Shown here: piece after piece, positions 35,341 to 43,711 of the stretch
Layout of the letters: each line of letters starts with the position of its first letter
Numbering within the stretch: position 1 is the first letter of the stretch
Source: JBDHAC01 sp039588215
Lineage (GTDB): Bacteria; Gemmatimonadota; Gemmatimonadetes; Palauibacterales; Palauibacteraceae
Length of the DNA: 64,000 bases
Direction of reading: 5' to 3'
NCBI GenBank assembly: GCA_039588215.1
Contig: JBDHAD010000003.1
Coordinates: 14,771-78,770, forward strand
Program-made: the position numbers and the translations under genes
The notes under the pieces: generated by a model
Database searches by the model: none
Told to the model about the DNA's origin: nothing
The model's input: the letters and a program-made list of their open reading frames with translations, nothing else

Positions 35341-35769
35341 ATGTCAGAGAACCAATCACAGCCGTATATCGTCGTCGAGAAAGGCGCCTCGGGGTTCGGC
35401 GCATTCATGTGGGGAGCTCTGGTCGGTGCTGCGGCCGCGCTGCTGTTCGCCCCGAAATCGGGTGAGGAGACGCAGGCCGACATCAAAGAAGGCGCCCGAC
35501 GTCTCCGTCACGGTGCGGAGGAGAAGTTCGCCGAGCTCCGCGAGACCGTCGAGGACGGCTACGAGCGCGCGAGAGAGGACGTCACCGAGAAGGTGGAAGT
35601 AGCACGCGAGCACGCACGTGAGCGGAAGCTGAAAGCCGAAGAGGCGCTCAAGGCCGGCAAAGAAGCCGCGAAGCGCGCACGCGGCGATCTCGAAGAGAGG
35701 GTCGCGGAGTCGAAGGCCGCGTACAAGGCGGCGCTCACCGAGAGCACCGAGGACGTCGAGGCGTCCTGA
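35341..35769 (+). CDS. YtxH-domain protein
   Basis: 142 residues. A glycine-rich membrane segment (GFGAFMWGALVGAAAALLFAP) followed at once by KSGEETQADIKEGARRL is the YtxH signature. The rest is a charged amphipathic helix of Lys/Glu/Ala repeats, like LEA or apolipoprotein segments. Such small proteins are often stress-induced; their role is unknown. ATG 35341 is preceded by GAGG-like sequence. The stop TGA (35767-35769) overlaps a CTG that may start the next gene. Confidence 0.85.
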   Translation: MSENQSQPYIVVEKGASGFGAFMWGALVGAAAALLFAPKSGEETQADIKEGARRLRHGAEEKFAELRETVEDGYERAREDVTEKVEVAREHARERKLKAEEALKAGKEAAKRARGDLEERVAESKAAYKAALTESTEDVEAS

Positions 35770-36707
35770 CGCCCGACTCCGGGTCGAATCCTCTGCGAGG
35801 CTGGTGGCGCCGGGCCGCCTCGAAACGCTGGAGGTCGGAAGTCCACCCGATCCGCTCGTTCGTGGGGCGGGTGTATCATCGCGCTGCCGACGATAGCGTC
35901 TTCTTCCTCGCCTCCGGCCTCACGTTCAGCGTTCTGCTGGCCGCCATCCCGTTCCTGCTCCTCCTGCTGTCGATACCCGCGCTGGTCATGGGTGCGGAGG
36001 CGGAGCCGTTCAAGGAGGAGGCAGTCCGCTGGTTGTGGAGGATCGTTCCGGCGCAGACACCCGAGGTCCAGGAGAACCTGCGCCGCCAGTTCGAAGACGT
36101 CGTAAACAGCGCGGGGTCCATCACGCTCGTCAGCGCGCCGCTGTTCGTGTGGCTGTCCACCCGGTTGTTCGGGTCGCTCCGAACCGCGCTCTGCATCGTG
36201 TTCGACATCGAAGACCCGCACGGGGTGATCAAAGGAAAGCTGATCGACATGCAGCTGGTGTTGATCAGCACGCTGCTGCTTTCGGTCTACATCGGTCTGA
36301 AGGTGTACGTGGAGTTGAGCGACGCCCCGTGGTTCAGAAACATCCAGTTCGGCACGCCGTTCGGACAGGAATTCACGGCTTTCGCCTCGGCGTTCGCCAC
36401 GATCTTCGTCATGTTCCTGCTCATCTACAAATACGTCCCACCCAAGCGGCTCAGATGGCGCACCGCGGCTATCGCGGCGGCCTTCGCGGCAGCGATGCTA
36501 GAGGTCCTGACCTTCGCGTTCAGCCGATACGTCGAGGCGTTCGCGGATCTCTCCACGATCTTCTTCGCGTTTACGACGATCGTCGTGCTCGTTCTGTCGG
36601 TGTACTACGCGTCGATCCTGTTCCTCATCGGCGGCGAGGTCGCCCAGGCCTCCGAGATACACCGGCTGATCCGGCGACAGCGCGAGTTGTTCGAGGAAGG
36701 CGCGTGA
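35766..36707 (+). CDS. YihY/BrkB-family membrane protein
   Basis: About 313 residues with about six membrane segments. DDSVFFLASGLTFSVLLAAIP is the family N-terminal motif, and ASILFLIGGEVAQASEIHR its C-terminal one. Formerly called RNase BN, these are now regarded as inner-membrane transporters of unknown substrate. The first normal start is GTG 35862, but the frame upstream encodes a basic, Trp-rich helix (LRGWWRRAASKRWRSE) of the kind that leads into the first membrane segment, and no ATG, GTG or TTG exists there. CTG 35766 overlaps the YtxH stop as CTGA, with GAGG 4 nt ahead; I use it as start, with GTG 35862 the alternative. The stop overlaps smpB as GTGA. Confidence 0.85.
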   Translation: MTPDSGSNPLRGWWRRAASKRWRSEVHPIRSFVGRVYHRAADDSVFFLASGLTFSVLLAAIPFLLLLLSIPALVMGAEAEPFKEEAVRWLWRIVPAQTPEVQENLRRQFEDVVNSAGSITLVSAPLFVWLSTRLFGSLRTALCIVFDIEDPHGVIKGKLIDMQLVLISTLLLSVYIGLKVYVELSDAPWFRNIQFGTPFGQEFTAFASAFATIFVMFLLIYKYVPPKRLRWRTAAIAAAFAAAMLEVLTFAFSRYVEAFADLSTIFFAFTTIVVLVLSVYYASILFLIGGEVAQASEIHRLIRRQRELFEEGA

Positions 36708-37249
36708 ACGCCAAGTCCGGGAAGGGGGGCGCGAAGTCCGGGAAAGGGGGCGCAAAGCCTCGCACTGGAGGCGCGAAGTCCGACCCCGAGGGCGTGCGGG
36801 TGGTGGCCCGAAACCGAAAGGCACGCCACGAGTACGAGGTGTTGGAGGAACTGGAGGCGGGGCTCGTGTTGAAGGGTGCGGAAGTGAAATCGCTCCGCGA
36901 GGGGAAGGCCAGCTTCACGGACGCGTTCGCTCGTGTGGAGGCTGGGGAGGTGTGGCTCTACAACCTCCACATCACTCCCTACGAGGCGGCCCAGCTGGAT
37001 CGCCCGGACCCCAAGCGACGGCGCAAGCTGTTGCTGCACAGGCGACAGATCCACCGATTGGGCGCGAAGACCCATGAGACGGGTCTCACCCTGGTGCCGC
37101 TGGACCTGCACTTCCTTCGCGGGCACGCGAAGGTCACCTTGGCCCTCGCGCGAGGAAAGAAGCACCATGACCGGCGGGAGGATTTGAAGAAACGGGAGAT
37201 GAAGCGGGAGGTGGAGCGAGCGGTACGGGAGGCGCGACGCGATGATTAA
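36704..37249 (+). CDS. smpB: SsrA-binding protein SmpB
   Basis: 181 residues. SmpB binds tmRNA and rescues stalled ribosomes. The core matches the family: VARNRKARHEYEVLEELEAG, LKGAEVKSLREGKASF, WLYNLHITPYE, DPKRRRKLLLHRRQI, LVPLDLHFLRGHAKVTLALARGKK in two stretches, HHDRREDLKKREMKREV. GTG 36704 overlaps the BrkB stop as GTGA and has GAGGAAGG ahead. The N-terminal 26 residues are a Lys/Gly-rich extension made by 21-bp DNA repeats and are not part of the usual fold. No tmRNA gene was found nearby. Confidence 0.95.
   Translation: MNAKSGKGGAKSGKGGAKPRTGGAKSDPEGVRVVARNRKARHEYEVLEELEAGLVLKGAEVKSLREGKASFTDAFARVEAGEVWLYNLHITPYEAAQLDRPDPKRRRKLLLHRRQIHRLGAKTHETGLTLVPLDLHFLRGHAKVTLALARGKKHHDRREDLKKREMKREVERAVREARRDD
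36713..36781 (+). repeat. 21-bp in-frame tandem repeats at the 5' end of smpB
   Basis: Units at 36713-36733 and 36734-36754 are nearly identical (each encodes KSGKGGA), 36755-36775 is diverged (KPRTGGA), and a partial unit (KSD) follows. The unit length of 21 nt keeps the frame, so copy number changes would only lengthen or shorten the SmpB tail. Confidence 0.85.
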
Positions 37250-38462
37250 CCGGCGACCTGAAGGGTGCCGCCGCCTTCGCGGTCGGGCGCTGCGGCTGGC
37301 GGCCCTGTCGCTCGCCGTCCCGCTCGGCCAGGCGGTGGGGCAGTCGCCCCCGAGGGGGACGCTACGGGCCGAGCTGAACGGGCGATCCGTGGACGTCCGC
37401 ATCGCTCGGCACCGGGCGTATCCGGCGTTCAACGCCATAGAGTTGGCCCGCGGCCTACTCTCCGAGGGGCTGGTTGCGGGACAATCCATGCGTGCGCGCC
37501 TCGGGGGCCGAGACCTCGTGTTCGAAGCCGGGTCTCCGTTCTTCCGACTGGGAGAGTCCACCTACCAGCTCGCGAACGTGCCGTACGAGTGGGGCGGGGC
37601 GTTTTGGATCCCGTCGGATTTTCTCACCGAGTGGTGGCCACGGGCCGTGGGCTCGGTTGCTGGCCTGGCCGCCGGCGGTCCGGCCGAGGTCTCCGAGATT
37701 CCTGTCACCCCGCGCCCGCGCCGGGACCCGAGCCGCCCGATGCGCGTGATCCTCGATCCGGGTCACGGAGGCAAGGACCCCGGGACGCTGAGCCAGGGAG
37801 TGCGGGAGAAGAACATCGTGCTCGGGATCGGCCGGGCACTCGCTCGCGCTCTGGAAGCTAGGGGCGGCTTCGAGCCGATCCTCACCCGTGACACCGACGT
37901 CTTCATCCCGATCGAGGAACGGTCCCGGATCGCGGTCCGGCGCCAGGGCGAGCTGTTCGTCTCGATCCACGTCAACTCGGTGCCGGGTCGCGGCTCGAGC
38001 GCGAGGGGCTTCGAGACGTACTTCCTCGGGCTGGAGCGCTCGGAAGAGGCGCGCGAAGTTGCCCTGCGCGAGAACAGCGTGATCCAGTACGAGAACGGAG
38101 GCGATGCCGGGATCACGGACGACCTCCAGTTCATCCTCACGGGCCTGGATCGGAACGAGAACATCGTGGAGTCTCGCCGCTTCGCCGGGTGCGTGCAGAA
38201 CTCCATGCGGCGTGCGTATGCGAGCCGGCGGGACCGGGGCGTCAAGCAGGGCAAGTTCTGGGTGCTGCTCGGCGCGCTTTCAGAGATGCCCTCCGTGATC
38301 GTCGAGGTAGGGTTCGTCACGAATGCCGCGGAGCGCCGCCTCATGAGCAGCGCCTCGGGGCAGCAGGAGATCGCGGCCGCGCTCGCCGAGGCGATCGCCG
38401 GCTACAAGGCGTTTCTGGATACGGAAGCTGGGGCCAGTGAATCGGGAGGGGGAAGCTGCTGA
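37242..38462 (+). CDS. N-acetylmuramoyl-L-alanine amidase (AmiC type)
   Basis: 406 residues. A signal peptide (LRLAALSLAVPLGQAVGQ) is followed by an N-terminal domain of about 150 residues and an Amidase_3 zinc domain: ILDPGHGGKDPG (H175), GVREKNIVL (Glu ligand), VSIHVNSVP (His ligand) and VIVEVGFVTNAAE (catalytic Glu). It cuts the amide bond between MurNAc and the stem peptide and separates daughter cells. The EnvC-like protein at 21.9 kb is a plausible activator (inference). The start overlaps the smpB stop by 8 nt. The stop TGA overlaps a CTG that appears to start pyrK. Confidence 0.93.
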   Translation: MINRRPEGCRRLRGRALRLAALSLAVPLGQAVGQSPPRGTLRAELNGRSVDVRIARHRAYPAFNAIELARGLLSEGLVAGQSMRARLGGRDLVFEAGSPFFRLGESTYQLANVPYEWGGAFWIPSDFLTEWWPRAVGSVAGLAAGGPAEVSEIPVTPRPRRDPSRPMRVILDPGHGGKDPGTLSQGVREKNIVLGIGRALARALEARGGFEPILTRDTDVFIPIEERSRIAVRRQGELFVSIHVNSVPGRGSSARGFETYFLGLERSEEAREVALRENSVIQYENGGDAGITDDLQFILTGLDRNENIVESRRFAGCVQNSMRRAYASRRDRGVKQGKFWVLLGALSEMPSVIVEVGFVTNAAERRLMSSASGQQEIAAALAEAIAGYKAFLDTEAGASESGGGSC

Positions 38463-39316
38463 CCGCACACCACCACGTTCCTGCAGCTTCTCGCGGCGCC
38501 CCTCGCTCCACCCCGTGCCGCAGCCGGGCACCCGTCATCTCTCGCCGGCGCGTCGCCGACGACACGTGGTGGCTCGAGCTCGATAGCCCCGAAATCGCTG
38601 CCGCCAGCCAGCCTGGGCAATTCGTGATGTTCGGGCTCGGGCTCGAGGAGCCCGGCGTATTCCTCCTCCCGCGTCCGTTCAGCGTCGCGTGGCGCTCGGA
38701 GGACGGACGGGTGGGCCTGCTCCTCCGCGTATTCGGCGAGGGCACACGGCTGCTCGCGCAGCTCGAGCCCGGCGAGGAAGCGCTCCTCCTGGGTCCGCTC
38801 GGGCGCCCGTTCCAGGTCGAGCCCGGTCGACCGATCGAGTGCGTGGCGGGCGGTGTGGGGCTGGCGCCGTTCATCTTTCTCGCCGCCGAGGCGACGGCCG
38901 CAACGGCAGATCAGGCCGCGAGCGCCGGTGCCGCCCCCGCCTCCGTCCGTCTCCTGTACGGGGAGCGGAACGAGCGGTTCCTGTTCGACCGCGACCTTCT
39001 TCACGAGCTGACTGGTGTGACCCCGGAGTTGTTCACAGAGGATGGGAGCGTGGGGCGGCGAGGCTTCGTCACCGAGGGAATCGAGGACGGGGACGAGGCT
39101 CTCCTCCTCGCCTGCGGTCCGACCCCGATGCTGCATGCGGTCGTGAGGCTCGCGGGGGAGCGCGGCCGTGACCTCCAGGTGTCCGTGGAGGAGCATATGG
39201 CGTGTGGGATCGGGACCTGTCAGGGGTGCGTGGTCCCCGGGGCCGACGGGGCGTGGATCAAGTCCTGTGTCGAGGGGCCCGTGTTCGACGCGACGGAGCT
39301 CGCATGGCCGACCTGA
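38459..39316 (+). CDS. pyrK: Dihydroorotate dehydrogenase electron-transfer subunit PyrK, probable CTG start
   Basis: About 285 residues. PyrK passes electrons from PyrD's FMN through FAD and a 2Fe-2S cluster to NAD. The beta-barrel starts APVISRRRVADDTWWLEL and has PGQFVMFGL, then the FAD motif RPFSV, the NAD-side GGVGLAPFIFLA, LLACGPTPMLHAV, and the cluster cysteines in MACGIGTCQGC with a fourth Cys in KSCVEGP. The first ATG/GTG/TTG (GTG 38624) lies inside PGQFVMF and would remove an essential strand. CTG 38459 overlaps the amidase TGA as CTGA and has GGAGGGGG about 6 nt ahead, so I take it as the start. It overlaps pyrD by 13 nt. Confidence 0.9.
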   Translation: MTAHHHVPAASRGAPRSTPCRSRAPVISRRRVADDTWWLELDSPEIAAASQPGQFVMFGLGLEEPGVFLLPRPFSVAWRSEDGRVGLLLRVFGEGTRLLAQLEPGEEALLLGPLGRPFQVEPGRPIECVAGGVGLAPFIFLAAEATAATADQAASAGAAPASVRLLYGERNERFLFDRDLLHELTGVTPELFTEDGSVGRRGFVTEGIEDGDEALLLACGPTPMLHAVVRLAGERGRDLQVSVEEHMACGIGTCQGCVVPGADGAWIKSCVEGPVFDATELAWPT

Positions 39317-40242
39317 CCCAGCCCCTGTTCGGCGTCGAGTTCCACAGCCCCGTCCTACTGGCGTCGGGCACCTGCGGATACGGGCCGGAATACGCCGAGC
39401 TGATCCCGCTCGATCGGATCGGGGGCCTGGTCACCAAGGCCGTCAGCGTGGAGCCGCGTGTGGGGAACCCGCCGCACCGGGTCGCCGAGACGCCGGGAGG
39501 CATGATCAACGCGATCGGTCTCGAGAACGTGGGGCTCGAGCGGTTCATCGCTGAGAAGCTCCCGTGGCTGAGCGAGAACCTGACCCGCGCGCACGTCTTC
39601 GTGAACGTGGTCGGTTACATGAGCGACGACTTCGCGGCGGTCGTGGCTGGGCTGGATGGCGAGGAAGGCTTCCTCGGCTACGAGATCAATGTCTCGTGCC
39701 CGAACGTGAAGGGTGGGACGATGTTCGGGACCGATGAAGTCGCGCTCGCCGACCTGGTCAAGCAACTTCGCGCCGAGACCCAGCGGCCGTTGGTGGTCAA
39801 GCTCACCCCGAACGTGGCCGACGTCGGGGTGTTCGCACGCATCTGCGAGGAGAGCGGCGCCGATGGGTTGAGCGCGATCAACACCTTCCCGGGGATGTTG
39901 ATCGATGTCGAGCGTCGGCGCCCCGTGATTGGAAACCGCACGGGTGGCGTGAGCGGTCCCGCGATCCTCCCCATGGGCGTCTACTCGACTTGGCGTGCCC
40001 GCGCCGCGTGCGACCTCCCCATCATGGGGATCGGCGGGATCCGCAACGGGACCGATGCCATGCAGTACATCCTTGCCGGTGCGTGCCTCGTACAGGTCGG
40101 GACCGCCTCGTTCGTGGACCCGGATGCCGCTGTTCGCGTGCACGAAGGGATTGCGAGCTATCTCGACGACCACGGCCTCCCCACCCTCACCGAGCTGGTT
40201 GGAGCCCTCGAGGATGAGGGGATCTCCGGGCTTCCTTCGTAA
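39304..40242 (+). CDS. pyrD: Dihydroorotate dehydrogenase, class 1B catalytic subunit
   Basis: 312 residues. It oxidises dihydroorotate to orotate with FMN in pyrimidine synthesis. LASGTCGYGPEYAEL and GGLVTKAVSVEPRVGNPPHR open the barrel; C132 in YEINVSCPNVKGG is the class 1 catalytic base; VVKLTPNV, GLSAINTF, GPAILPMGVY and GIGGIRNGTDAMQYILAGA bind FMN and phosphate. ATG 39304 lies within the 3' end of pyrK, as expected for the PyrK-PyrD complex of class 1B enzymes. Its last codons overlap the promoter-like element found again before the two lipoprotein genes. Confidence 0.96.
   Translation: MADLTQPLFGVEFHSPVLLASGTCGYGPEYAELIPLDRIGGLVTKAVSVEPRVGNPPHRVAETPGGMINAIGLENVGLERFIAEKLPWLSENLTRAHVFVNVVGYMSDDFAAVVAGLDGEEGFLGYEINVSCPNVKGGTMFGTDEVALADLVKQLRAETQRPLVVKLTPNVADVGVFARICEESGADGLSAINTFPGMLIDVERRRPVIGNRTGGVSGPAILPMGVYSTWRARAACDLPIMGIGGIRNGTDAMQYILAGACLVQVGTASFVDPDAAVRVHEGIASYLDDHGLPTLTELVGALEDEGISGLPS
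40214..40241 (+). promoter_or_regulatory. ECF-type promoter-like element, copy 1
   Basis: ATGAGGGG (40214-40221), 12 nt, CCTTCGTA (40234-40241), followed by ACCCGCGTACAC. The same 8-12-8 arrangement occurs at 47628 and 48379. This copy lies in the last codons of pyrD, about 150 nt ahead of the SusC-like gene. Spacing fits the -35/-10 layout of an ECF sigma promoter (inference). Confidence 0.55.
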
Positions 40243-40260
40243 CCCGCGTACACGCAGTCC

Positions 40261-40277
40261 CCCCCTGCCACAGGGGG
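40261..40277 (+). terminator. GC hairpin downstream of pyrD
   Basis: CCCCCTG-CCA-CAGGGGG, perfect 7-base arms, lies 19 nt after the pyrD stop. There is no T-run. It may end the pyrKD transcript or lie in the leader of the SusC-like gene. Confidence 0.45.
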
Positions 40278-40390
40278 TGCCAGCCGCGAAGCGACGGAGG
40301 CGCACCTATGAACTGGGCTCTTGCGGACCCGAAGATGGGTTTCGGATTTTTGGGTCGGCACCTCCCGAGTACGCGTGAGATCTTCATATC

Positions 40391-43300
40391 GTGTCCGGGC
40401 AGGCGAACAGCCGCACCTTGCCCATGGCGCGGGATGGCCGATTCGCGCTCTCCCGCCCCTTAGCCCCTCTCATCCCTGACCCCCGACCTGCCCATCGGTC
40501 CATCGCAGTGGGGTTGGTCGCCGCACTGACTCTCCTTTTTGCCATCGAACCCACACAGGCCCAGGCCGGGATAATCGCCGGCACGGTCACCAACATCCAG
40601 ACGAGAGAACCGGTGAATGCCGCTCAGGTGTTCATCCCTGGCACCGATATCGGAGTGATCACGGACCGGGACGGCCAATATCGTCTGGCGCCGGTGCCTG
40701 CCGGTGAAGTCACCATCGAGGTGCGCCTGATCGGGTACCGTACCGCCATCCAGACCGTGTCGGTCGTGCCAGGCCAGCCATCGACGCTGGACTTCCAGCT
40801 CGAGGTATCCGCGGTCCAGCTCGAGGACGTGACGGTCAACGTCGTGACCGGCCTCGAGCGCCGCCGCCGGCAGCAAGGGACGAACACAGGTAACATCGAC
40901 GTCGCGGCGTTGAACCAAGCCCCCATTCAGGACATCTCCGACCTGCTCGCGGGGCGGATAGAAGGGGTCATCCTGCAGGACGTTTCGGGGACGACGGGTA
41001 CATCGCAGCGGATTCGGATCCGGGGTGCCACCAGCCTGTCGCTCTCCAACGAGCCGCTGATCATCGTCGATGGCGCCTACTTCGGCACCGCTTTGCCCTA
41101 TGGCAACGCCGGCAGCCCTACGTTGATGACGGGCGGCCAGGAGCCCTCGCGACTCAACGACCTCGGCCCTGGAGAGATCGAGAGCCTCGATGTCATCAAG
41201 GGGCCGGCAGCGTCGGCTCTCTACGGGGCGCGGGGGGCGAACGGGGTGATCCTGATCACCACGAGGCGGGGCTCACCGGGCGGGACCGACTGGCACTTCT
41301 ACGGCGAGGTGGCCGAGTTGGAGGACCGGACGGATTACCCGCTCAACTACTTGGCCATCCAGGTGATCGGTGACGCGAGCGCACCGGTGTTCAACGAGGA
41401 AGGGTTCAACTTCGACGACTTCGTGGCTTGCTACAACCACGAAGCCGCGGCGGGAGAGTGCGAGCAGGATCGGTTCCTGACCTTCAACATGCTCCGTGAC
41501 CCCCGCACGACACCGTTCCAGAAGGGAGACCGGGCCGTGTACGGGATCGGAGTCTCGGGTGGCACCCCCACCGCGATGTACTTCCTCTCGGGCGAGCACA
41601 CGGCTGAGAACGGAGTCCTCCTCCTAGACGTCAGCCACGAGGAGAAGTGGAACCTGCGGGCGAACCTGGATGCGGAGCCCGCCGAGGATCTGAGTACATC
41701 GCTCAGCGTCGGGTTCGTCTCGCGCGACGTCGGCTTCCTGTGCCAGGACAACTGCATTTACAGCCCGATCGTAAACGCGATCGGTGGCATGGCCGGCTTC
41801 GTACCTGGCGGACACCCCAATCCGGAAACGGGAGGCCCCAATCCACTCAACTATTGGTTCAACCGCAATTTCCAAGATCTGGCCGAAGCCGGGCGCAGCA
41901 CCCAGGAGACCGAGCGCTTCACCGGAAGCATCCACGCGAGCTGGAGGCCGACCTCGTGGCTAAGCGCCCAGGGGACGGCCGGAATCGACTGGATCAACAA
42001 CTTCGACTTCGCGACGGTCCAACCGGGGTTGGACAACCTGTGGTGGCCCTGGATCGAGGGATTTCGCGACGCGGCCCGGTATCAGAGGCAGAACTGGACC
42101 GTGAACGCCTCGGTGACCGCGAGGTTCGAGCTTCCGGGAACCACCATCACCTCCGTCTCGACGGCCGGGGCAAGCTACCAGGAGGAGTTGCTCAACGGTG
42201 CGCGCTGCGCCGGCACCGACCTGATTGCAGGCACCGATTCTTGCAGCTCCACGAGCGCACGGTTCGAGGTCGACGAGCCGTTCCTCAACGTGGTGGCCAT
42301 CGGCGCCTTCTTCCAGCAGGAGTTTTCGTGGGCCGAAAAGCTGTTCCTCACCGGATCGGTCCGCCTGGACGACGACAGCAACTTTGGAGGGAACTCCAAG
42401 CTGCAGGCCTACCCCTCGGCCTGGCTCTCCTACCTGATCAGCGACGAAGACTGGTTTCCGACCGGGGAGGTCTTAAGCGAGTTGAGACTCAGAGGCGCCT
42501 TTGGCATGGCCGGGACGCGCCCCGGCTTTCGAGACGCCATCTCCCTGTTCGCGCCCACGGCGGCGACAGTCGGTGGCGAGACCGTGCCCGGAGTCACGCT
42601 GGACGAGACGGGCAACAAGCTGCTGAGGCCGGAACGCTCGACCGAGTGGGAGGCTGGGTTCGACATCGGGCTACTAGGGGATCGAGTCGGGATCGAGCTC
42701 ACGTATTTCGACAAGCGAACGAAGGATGCGCTCATCGAGCGACCTCTCCCACCATCCTATGGCCTCACCGCCTCGATGTTCCAGAATATCGGGGAGATCC
42801 GGAACCGCGGAACCGAAGTGTCCTTGTGGGCTCATGCGGTGAACCTGCGTGACCTCAAGGCGAACCTGACCCTCCAGTGGACCACGCTCGACAACGAGAT
42901 CGTGAAGCTGGGTGAGGGCGTCGAGCCCGTCATCTTCAGCGGGGGTTCGCAGCGCCACATGGAAGGCTTCGCCGCCGGCAGCTTCCACTCTGAGCCCTAC
43001 TCCTGGGATGATGCGAACGGCGATGGGCTCCTGTCCATCGATGAGGTGTCCGCTGAGGACGAAGCGGTCTTCATCGGCGAAGCGCTCCCCACTTGGACGG
43101 CTTCGCTCCACGCCGATGTCGAGCTCTTCCAGTTCCTGCGGTTGAGCACGCTGTTTGATGCACGCGGCGGGTACAGCACTCAGAACCTCACCGAGGAGTT
43201 CCGGTGTCGGCAGTTCAGAGATAATCGCACGCGAGCAGGACGTGGGTGCAGGGCGAACGCGGGCCAGAACGCCTCACTCGAGGAGCAGGCGGCGTCGATT

Positions 43301-43591
43301 GCGCAATGGTTCCACGGAACCACTGCGGGCTTCCTGCAGAAAGCAGACTTCATCAAGTGGCGGGAGCTTTCTCTCACTATGACCGCGCCGCCGTCACTCG
43401 CCAGCAAGCACGTGCTGCTGGAGCGGACTAGCCTGACGTTATCCGGCCGTAACCTGAGGACCTTTACCGGTTATCGCGGTCTCGATCCCGAGGCGAACGA
43501 CTCCGGGGCCTCGAGTAGCTTCCGGCAAAGGGAGTTCAATACGCAGCCACCTGTGCGGGTGTTCACGCTGCGGCTGGACGTGAGGTTATGA
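40391..43591 (+). CDS. SusC/RagA-type TonB-dependent outer-membrane receptor
   Basis: 1066 residues. A signal peptide (SIAVGLVAALTLLFAIEPTQAQA) precedes a carboxypeptidase-like regulatory domain (IAGTVTNIQTREPVNAAQVF; RLIGYRTAIQTV). The plug domain carries the SusC hallmarks IRGATSLSLSNEPLIIVDG and LDVIKGPAASALYGARGANG. A beta-barrel fills the rest and ends with a hydrophobic strand, VRVFTLRLDVRL. Such receptors import large or scarce nutrients with TonB energy. No SusD/RagB partner lies next to it, so this is an orphan SusC; the substrate is unknown. Start is GTG 40391 or ATG 40427. A copy of the shared promoter-like element lies upstream. Confidence 0.93.
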   Translation: MSGQANSRTLPMARDGRFALSRPLAPLIPDPRPAHRSIAVGLVAALTLLFAIEPTQAQAGIIAGTVTNIQTREPVNAAQVFIPGTDIGVITDRDGQYRLAPVPAGEVTIEVRLIGYRTAIQTVSVVPGQPSTLDFQLEVSAVQLEDVTVNVVTGLERRRRQQGTNTGNIDVAALNQAPIQDISDLLAGRIEGVILQDVSGTTGTSQRIRIRGATSLSLSNEPLIIVDGAYFGTALPYGNAGSPTLMTGGQEPSRLNDLGPGEIESLDVIKGPAASALYGARGANGVILITTRRGSPGGTDWHFYGEVAELEDRTDYPLNYLAIQVIGDASAPVFNEEGFNFDDFVACYNHEAAAGECEQDRFLTFNMLRDPRTTPFQKGDRAVYGIGVSGGTPTAMYFLSGEHTAENGVLLLDVSHEEKWNLRANLDAEPAEDLSTSLSVGFVSRDVGFLCQDNCIYSPIVNAIGGMAGFVPGGHPNPETGGPNPLNYWFNRNFQDLAEAGRSTQETERFTGSIHASWRPTSWLSAQGTAGIDWINNFDFATVQPGLDNLWWPWIEGFRDAARYQRQNWTVNASVTARFELPGTTITSVSTAGASYQEELLNGARCAGTDLIAGTDSCSSTSARFEVDEPFLNVVAIGAFFQQEFSWAEKLFLTGSVRLDDDSNFGGNSKLQAYPSAWLSYLISDEDWFPTGEVLSELRLRGAFGMAGTRPGFRDAISLFAPTAATVGGETVPGVTLDETGNKLLRPERSTEWEAGFDIGLLGDRVGIELTYFDKRTKDALIERPLPPSYGLTASMFQNIGEIRNRGTEVSLWAHAVNLRDLKANLTLQWTTLDNEIVKLGEGVEPVIFSGGSQRHMEGFAAGSFHSEPYSWDDANGDGLLSIDEVSAEDEAVFIGEALPTWTASLHADVELFQFLRLSTLFDARGGYSTQNLTEEFRCRQFRDNRTRAGRGCRANAGQNASLEEQAASIAQWFHGTTAGFLQKADFIKWRELSLTMTAPPSLASKHVLLERTSLTLSGRNLRTFTGYRGLDPEANDSGASSSFRQREFNTQPPVRVFTLRLDVRL

Positions 43592-43711
43592 GCGCCGGCG
43601 GGTGGGCGCGGAGACAGACCGAGGCCAGTGGCACTTGCGGCACGACTCTGACTCGCAGGAGGATCCGGGGGGGCTGTTCGGTTCCTTCAGGCCCACCTGG
43701 CGCCAAATGCA
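43592..43711. other. Short intergenic region between convergent genes
   Basis: 120 bp between the stops of the SusC-like gene and the Ser/Thr kinase gene. No perfect long inverted repeat was found, so the transcript ends here are not obvious. Confidence 0.3.

Noticed and set aside
36704..37249. tmRNA gene near smpB
   Set aside because: No tRNA-like acceptor or tag-coding structure was found in the short gaps around smpB.
43631..43645. TGGCACTTGCGGCAC, resembling a sigma-54 -24/-12 promoter
   Set aside because: The GC element of the -12 box is not at the right spacing, and it lies between convergent genes.
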